In this document: piece by piece, positions 58,857 to 64,000 of the stretch
Numbering within the stretch: position 1 is the first letter of the stretch
How the letters are laid out: every line of letters starts with the position of its first letter
Assembly: GCA_021234155.1 (NCBI GenBank)
Contig: JAJEKV010000185.1
Span: 494,001-558,000 of the forward strand
DNA: 64,000 nt
Source of the DNA: Isoetes taiwanensis
Lineage: Eukaryota > Streptophyta > Lycopodiopsida > Isoetales > Isoetaceae
Direction of reading: 5' to 3'
Made by a program: the position numbers and the translations under genes
Notes under the pieces: generated by a model
Seen by the model: the letters and a program-made list of their open reading frames with translations, nothing else
What the model was told of the DNA's origin: nothing
The model's database searches: none

Positions 58857-59179
58857 GTAATGCTTTTATGTTTAAGTTTAGTTTATTATATTACTGCAGG
58901 CGATAAGCCACTGGCCATAAGCAGTCCACCCTAAATGAAATTCTCAGCTATCCTACATCCATCAATTTTGGATTCTATGCTTCTAATTTTTGGTTGTGAC
59001 TTAGTACCTCGGTGTCCTCTGCTGCAAAATAACCCTGCATCCACACACCCTCTTCCGTGCTTCTAAGCCCAGCTACGGAAACCCCGGTTTGTGATCCTCT
59101 TGCCTCTCCTTGTCTCCAAGCATCGTGGTGGCAAATTGGGTAGGCCCACCTTGCCTCTCCTTGCATCGGTCACTGCATC

Positions 59180-59780
59180 CAAACTTCCCCTAAAGGGTGC
59201 CCAAATGGAGCCCAATTCGCACCCTCTTGCATCACGTTCTGCTTTTTAAGCTTCTGGGGTGGCAAACCCAATTTGGGACCCTCGACCTCTCTGTGCTTCC
59301 TAGCCTCCTGCAGGGTGTCAAATCGGTGAGAGCAATTTGGGAACCCTCTGGCCCCGTCTGTGCTGCTAACCTCCCTCCTGCGGGGTGGCAAATCGGTGAG
59401 CAATTGTCTCCTCTTGCTTCTCGGTTTCTCCATCAAACCTCCTGCACCGGGGTGCCAAATCGGGGGCCCAATTTGGCCTCGGTTCCCTCTTGCCGATGTT
59501 CTTGTTTTTAAAACTCCTCTGGAGTGGCAAATCGGGCGGGCGCCCAATTTGTCTCCTCTTGCCTCGGTTTCTCCATCCAAACCTCCTCTGGGGTGCCAAA
59601 TCGGGCGGGCGCCCAATTTGGCACCCTCTTGCCGATGTTCTTGTTTTTAAAACTCCTCTGGAGTGGCAAATCGGGCGGGCACCCAATTTGTCTCCTCTTG
59701 CCTCGGTTTCTCCATCCAAACCTCCTCTGGGTTAAACCCAAATGGGGTGCCCAATTTGGCACCCTCTTGCCGATGTTCTT
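59180..59780. repeat. Palindromic GGGCGCCC array in predicted intron 1
   Basis: A roughly 125 bp unit is repeated about five times: CTCCTCTGGxGTGGCAAATC, GGGCGGGCGCCCAATTTG, TCTCCTCTTGCCTCGG, TTTCTCCATCCAAACC or TTGCCGATGTTCTTG. The open frames on both strands (59170-59616 minus, 59360-59650 plus and others) are repeat artefacts. Confidence 0.8.
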
Positions 59781-59864
59781 GCTTTTAAAACTCCTCTGTT
59801 GTCCCCTATCTTATTTTAATGCTTGAATACACTACTAATGGGTTTAATGAATGATGTTATGCAG

Positions 59865-60691
59865 CACCCATGGCCAGAACTAAACAAACTGCACATGCAC
59901 CTGGAGCTGGCCCTCCGTTGGCACAGGCATTTGCTGCAGCAAAGGAAACAGAGTCGAGCATTCAGTTCAATGGTATTGAAGTCGTCCCAGAGCTAATGAC
60001 AGCTGTAGCGGACAAGTTTTCATGGTGCATAGAGGTAGGCACAATCCACCCTGGCTCAAGCACAAATCATCTCAAGGATCTGTGCTTGTACTTTGCTGAG
60101 CCCGGGACTCGGAGGATACAGAATGCTGGTATCGCAATTGACATGACTGTGAGCACTGAGGTTGACAACGAGCTAGATGTTGTCGTGGAAGACGTGCTTG
60201 ATAAGTCATTTCAAGGATACAGGTTACCCTTTGAGACTTACAATCCTCAGTTAATGCATGCAAGCATCACTGAGGCTCCACATTCGTGTCAGGCCAAGGG
60301 CTGGGTCCTTGCTTCTTCGAAAAGCCTTGATAGATCTGGACTCACCAAACGGGGAGATATTATAGATGGATTTAACTCAGTTAGACAGTACATACTCGAT
60401 CATAAACAAAATCGATCAAAGGCCCTTTACACAGAATATCATGGGAAGAACCAACCTAAGGTCTATGACACGCCGTGGTTGAGGTCACGTTATGGAGTTT
60501 CTAGGAAGAATGAAGGACCTAAGGGCACAGAAAAGCCAACAGCCGTCTCGTCAGAAAAATTAAATGTTCCAAAAAAGAAAAGATCAGAAACACAAACGCC
60601 AAAAATGATTCTTGGTGGTATCGCGAACTACATCAATGTAGCCCGACCTAAGCATTCGATCGCAGGAGGTATCCGAAAGTCCCCACCGTAA
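59865..60691 (+). CDS. Predicted exon 2: N-terminal region of the ParB/methyltransferase protein
   Basis: Opens after the acceptor TGTTATGCAG|CACCC with an ATG at 59870 and stays open for 273 codons, the longest clean coding run in the window. It begins MARTKQTA, identical to histone H3 residues 1-7 after Met, followed by a Pro/Ala-rich stretch unlike H3. The rest (SIQFNGIEVVPELMTAVADK, SWCIEVGTIHPGSSTNHLKD, YRLPFETYNPQLMHASI) is not a family I recognise. The C-terminal 80 residues are basic (VPKKKRSETQTPK), possibly a nuclear-localisation signal. The TAA at 60689 is probably a frameshift: the next frame continues as PTVNASKKTKLGM and then PRPKKRRDSTPPSTSGGSDG, a linker to the ParB-like part. 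Confidence 0.55.
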
Positions 60692-61480
60692 ACGCAAGTA
60701 AGAAAACGAAGCTCGGCATGAGGCAATAGCTTCCTCGTCCGAAGAAAAGAAGAGACTCGACTCCTCCATCCACATCAGGTGGATCCGATGGGGGGAGTTC
60801 GAATGGGACAGGCTCAGAGGAAGATGACAGGCAAATTGTTAAGTGCTCGACATCCGGGCGGGCCGGGACCCAGTGAAAGCACGCTCACGTCACAAAGCGC
60901 ATTGATCAACATTAGGCAATGAGGAAAGGATCTATCCTCTTGGAATTGAATTCGAAATAGAGGTGGATATATTTAAAATGCATCAAGCACCTGCAAATAT
61001 GACCTGCAGGGTCATCAGTCCTGAACATGTAGATACACTCTATGAATCCTTTATTAATGTCCAGATGCATCCACCTTGTGCGGATGTTGTACCCTTTGAT
61101 CCGCATTAATCGGACGTGCGAAGTGGAAGAAGGCCACCGATTTGGGCAATGCACTTACGGATTGTAAATGGCAATCACACCACCGCAGTTGCCCAAATTC
61201 TTGTTAATCGAGCCTTGGAATGGCCAGCCAGAAAGGGCTCATCTGAAAAGATCTTATTTTTTTTCTTCTACGCTAAAAAGAAAATGTCGCGTGCTGGCCG
61301 GAACCTCACCCTCTTGAATATGTGAAGGTTAGCCAGGAAAGCAACGATATCACCAAGAATACCATCCATCGATGATGTTTACTTCCGAGCAAATCTGCCA
61401 GCTAAGGAATGGAGTGGGCAATCTATGGAAAGCGAAAGAAGGGAAAGCGTGGACTATCCCAAGATAGCGCGTATTCAAGA
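60692..61480 (+). pseudogene. ParB-like (ParB/Srx fold) coding region, frame-broken
   Basis: Frame 60918-61105 gives PLGIEFEIEVDIF, then MTCRVISPEHVDTLYESF and INVQMHPPCADVVPFDP. After a frame change, 61150-61200 gives RIVNGNHTTAVAQILV. The arrangement 'I.P..V..L..S......P..VVP(F)' followed by '(V)NGNH....A' is that of ParB-N/sulfiredoxin-fold domains, where NGNH replaces the more usual DGxHR or GERR box. The preceding linker is basic then Ser/Gly-rich (60730-60840). Later pieces read EYVKVSQESNDITKNTIH and VYFRANLPAKEWSGQSME. ParB-like domains fused to DNA methyltransferases are known from phages and bacterial mobile elements. Confidence 0.5.
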
Positions 61481-61509
61481 AGTCAATTCCTAATTGTTCA
61501 TGTAGTATT

Positions 61510-62050
61510 TTTTTCTCATCAAAGTGGGCCCAATTTGGGGCGCCCTCATGTATTTATGTTAAATTGCACCCCCTTGGCCATCAAATTGGGCTGTGAAATT
61601 TGGGAGGCCTCCATGTGCATTAAGCATGTTAAATCGCATCCCTTGGCCATCAAATTGGGCGGGTTTCAATTTGGGTCCCCCCCATGTCACACCATGTTTC
61701 ATGTAGCCTCCTGGTTTATGAAATTGGGCGGTTCAATTTGGATGCCCCCATGTGTATTATGCATGTTAAATTGCACCCCCCATCAAATTGGGCGAGCCAC
61801 CAAGGAGCCCTCCCATGTCTGATCATCAGTTTCATGTAGCCTCTCGGCTATGAAATTGGGCTGGCCCAATTTCGGATGTCCCCCCATTATGCATGTTAAA
61901 TTGCACCCCTTGGCCATCAAATTGGGCGGGCTCCCAATTTGGGGTTACCTCCATGTGCATTAAGCATGTAAAATCGATCCCTTGGCCATCAAATTGGGCG
62001 GGCTGAATTTGGTAGCCCTCCCATGCATTGGCCCCCATGTGCATTGCATG
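61510..62050. repeat. Palindromic TTGGGC/GCCCAA array in a second predicted intron
   Basis: Six or so units of CCTTGGCCATCAAATTGGGC, GGGCxCCCAATTTGGG, and CCCATGTGCATTxxGCATGT followed by TAAATxGCA. The array lies between the ParB-like exon and an acceptor at about 62118 (ACTATGTTGTGCAG). The plus and minus open frames over it are repeat artefacts. Confidence 0.75.
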
Positions 62051-62118
62051 GTAGCTTGTGCATTTCTCGATTTTGAGATCATATATTTCAAATATGCTAA
62101 GTTTACTATGTTGTGCAG

Positions 62119-63172
62119 GATTGGCTCGCTATAGCGAAGCAGACATTGAAGAAACTTAGCATGCGAGATTACGATTTCTTCGTGTACTTGGATGACCAAA
62201 CTTGGAATATGTGCCTACAAGTGGCTCGGGTTGTTCTATGAAGACCAACTAAAAGATGAATTGGGTGAGACGATAGTGGTTAAGGACCGGCTGAGAATGT
62301 TCACTAATAACAAGTGCCGACCTTTAAAGTCCATGCATCCAATGGATTTGCAAAAGATCGTTGACAGAGATCATGACAGGGCACCACGTACATCAAGACC
62401 ACTAAAATTACACGTAGGCGTGTCATGAAAATCCGTCGGGAACCAAGAAGATTGGCATTGTCGAGCCGCACTCCTTAAATATCCGAAAGATGTAAAGAAG
62501 CTCAAAGTTGACAACATGGCGGATTTGAGGAAAATTCATCCCATATTCACGGAAAATTTGATGTTAATGTTCGCTAACGGTAGGTGATTGGGTTGATAGC
62601 CGCAAGGAGGGAGGCAAAAGCTTAACCTTCCAAAGGCTCTTATCCCGAAGGTTGATGAGTATCTCTGCGACCGTGGAAGATGGATCTAAATCATTCAAAT
62701 GCTACCGTGTCACCCCTCCTGGGATGTCGGTTTGATGTGGTCAATACCTCTGCTTTCGGTTTATCGGATGTGATTTCGAAATATCAAGAAATGGAGCATG
62801 GAGGATTACCGAGTTCTTGGACCAGATCGGTGTGCTAACGGATCAGCAACTATATTGGATCACGATCTTTATCACCCGCATCGTTTGAGTGAATGCTTGT
62901 CCGCCATGAAAACTATAGATGGAGGTAGTCGGTATGGGTGGGAGCGCATGCAGATCCTAAAAGAGAAACCCTTCCTCTCAGTGTTCGCGCGAAATGCGGA
63001 CCCTTTGTTCCGGTGATGTATGTGGCGAGACGCAATGCCCACGCTATGAATGACCTGAATATATGCTTCAACGACGCGGACCATCCTCAAGAGTATTCGA
63101 AGTTTCCGCAAAGACTTGAAAGAAGCCGGAGGACATAGAGAAGAACCTCCCCGATCATGAGTCTTGCAGCAG
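62119..63172 (+). pseudogene. Amino-methyltransferase N-terminal half (motif IV side), frame-broken
   Basis: Follows the acceptor at 62118: DWLAIAKQTLKKLSMRDYDF and FVYLDDQTWNMCLQVAR, then YEDQLKDELGETIVVKDRLR. Near 62700-62775 the frames read CYRVTPPGMS and FDVVNTSAFGLSDVISKY. The FDVV...FGL arrangement resembles methyltransferase motif IV (VV..DPPFGL), but the DPP is not intact here. Then come ITEFLDQIGVLTDQQLYWIT and FLSVFARNADPLF with VPVMYVARRNAHAMNDLN. A donor-like GCAGCAG|GTAATTG at about 63172 precedes a 180 bp intron. Confidence 0.45.
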
Positions 63173-63351
63173 GTAATTGCGGATTTAAACTTGTGTCTCT
63201 ATCCATTTCTTTTCAATATCACTTTATGCCTTGTTGTCTACTATCATTCAACATCTTCGGTTGTATCGGCCTTGGGGTGACAAGAGTGTATGGCGAGGCT
63301 GGGTGCTCTTTTTCCACATCAATTAGATTCCGTGGACATGCACATACCTAG

Positions 63352-64000
63352 TGCGGAAATTTATGCTTGAGGGTTGCAGTGTCCTTGACTTCTTCTCCGG
63401 AGGATCCTTTAGCCGTGCAGCCATGTGCGAAGGATATAAATCCGCTGCATTTGAGATTGATGAGAATATACAGCTTAAACTTGTTCAGATATTTGATCAA
63501 CTTGAAGTTATGCTGGATGAGAAGAAATCGAGAGCCCGTGCATTGCAAAAGATAGCAGAAGGAAAAAAGAAAGCAAGCGGCTCCAAGGCAAGTACAAGAT
63601 GGCGACCCTCCTCCACCTCCTTGTCCATTCCCTGCACAAACGGTGCAAGAGTTGCAATCCACTCTTCGGATGTCTAAGGGTTCTCTCACAGACCATTTGA
63701 GAAAGGTTGCAGGTTTTGGAGCAAAGGACATGTCTTTCTTTAGAAAGAAGAAGGACAACATTAATGCTTTGGCGGGCGCTGCACTAGTGTGCACCCAAGA
63801 TCTGGTCGAGGGTAGCTCGAAGTTTACGGAGCTGCTCCTGAAGGACCAAGAACCTTCTGTTGTATTGGAGACACAAGATGCTCAACCTGTGGACCAATCA
63901 AAGGAGGTTGGGGTTGACGTTGAAAAGGAGCCTCAGGTTATGAAAGAGGCTAACGTTGAGGACGAGGAAGTTGAGAAGGGGGATGAGGTTCAAATGGACG
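63352..64000 (+). CDS. Methyltransferase SAM-binding motif exon and acidic C-terminal tail (runs off window)
   Basis: After an AG at about 63350, RKFMLEGCSVLDFFSGGSFS and RAAMCEGYKSAAFEIDENIQ match SAM motif X/I of DNA amino-methyltransferases (VLDxFxGxG..xxAAxxxGyxxxxxEid). With the putative motif IV lying earlier, the order is permuted, as in the beta class of N6-adenine/N4-cytosine enzymes. After one frame change near 63595 the protein continues: Pro-rich DGDPPPPPCPFP, VQELQSTLRMSKGSLTDHLR, then a long Glu/Asp/Val/Lys-rich tail to the window edge. Confidence 0.55.

Noticed and set aside
59180-59780. Possible CRISPR-like array
   Set aside because: Units are palindromic but the spacers are also repeated, and the context is a eukaryotic genome with introns.
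59170-59826. Long open frames on both strands (up to 148 aa)
   Set aside because: Produced by the ~125 bp GGGCGCCC repeat unit within a predicted intron; the residues repeat with the DNA unit.

Overview
This is a stretch of a large, repeat-rich nuclear genome of a vascular plant. The evidence is an intact caffeate-type O-methyltransferase with GT-AG introns, a plant-type TIM17 gene with a telo-box, and plant-style hAT, copia, LINE and TRIM elements. A gymnosperm or fern-like genome would fit the amount of decayed transposon DNA, but the sequence alone does not fix the species. Only two ordinary host genes are convincing: the O-methyltransferase (minus strand, 1060-2278, three exons, open throughout) and TIM17 (plus strand, 26825-27488, complete in content but read with two one-base frameshifts in C-runs). 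Almost everything else is mobile-element DNA, much of it nested.

Layout. 1-4.8 kb: O-methyltransferase, a degenerate copy of its 5' flank, and minisatellites. 4.8-16.3 kb: a tandem array of a miniature LTR element (TRIM) split by a 10.7 kb hAT transposon; the neighbouring uninterrupted TRIM unit preserves the empty site. 16.3-18.4 kb: small repeats. 18.4-25.6 kb: two tandem copies of a LINE ORF1-like region, the second split by a 2.66 kb terminal-inverted-repeat element flanked by TAA. 26.8-28.8 kb: TIM17, its 3'-UTR intron, and a Tourist-like MITE. 29.4-29.95, 35.4-35.6 and 44.3-44.95 kb: three LINE 3' ends with pentanucleotide (TATTC)n tails. 32.7-34.0 kb: copia protease/integrase debris. 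36.2-37.0 kb: a second copy of the TIM17 3'-UTR lacking the MITE, a natural empty site. 46.2-49.7 kb: a 193 bp tandem repeat interrupted by a 3 kb element full of GGCGCC palindromes.

54-64 kb is the most unusual part. A minus-strand, frame-broken transposon gene carries LQLDN and HTHDDIDA signatures of the DUF7869 type. Next comes a 0.6 kb GC-rich hairpin, then a plus-strand multi-exon gene that runs off the right edge. Its exons encode, in order, a conserved N-terminal region containing the histone H3 tail sequence ARTKQTA, a basic/Ser-Gly linker, a ParB-like domain (NGNHTTAVAQ) and a permuted amino-methyltransferase-like region ending in VLDFFSGG. Two of its introns are filled with palindromic GGGCGCCC arrays. 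I propose it as a plant mobile-element-borne ParB/DNA-methyltransferase system; the family assignments come from motif reading and have not been searched.

Frames in the mobile-element regions are broken every few hundred bases by single-base indels. These may be mutational decay, assembly error, or both; the two TIM17 lesions lie in C homopolymers, which makes consensus error a real possibility.
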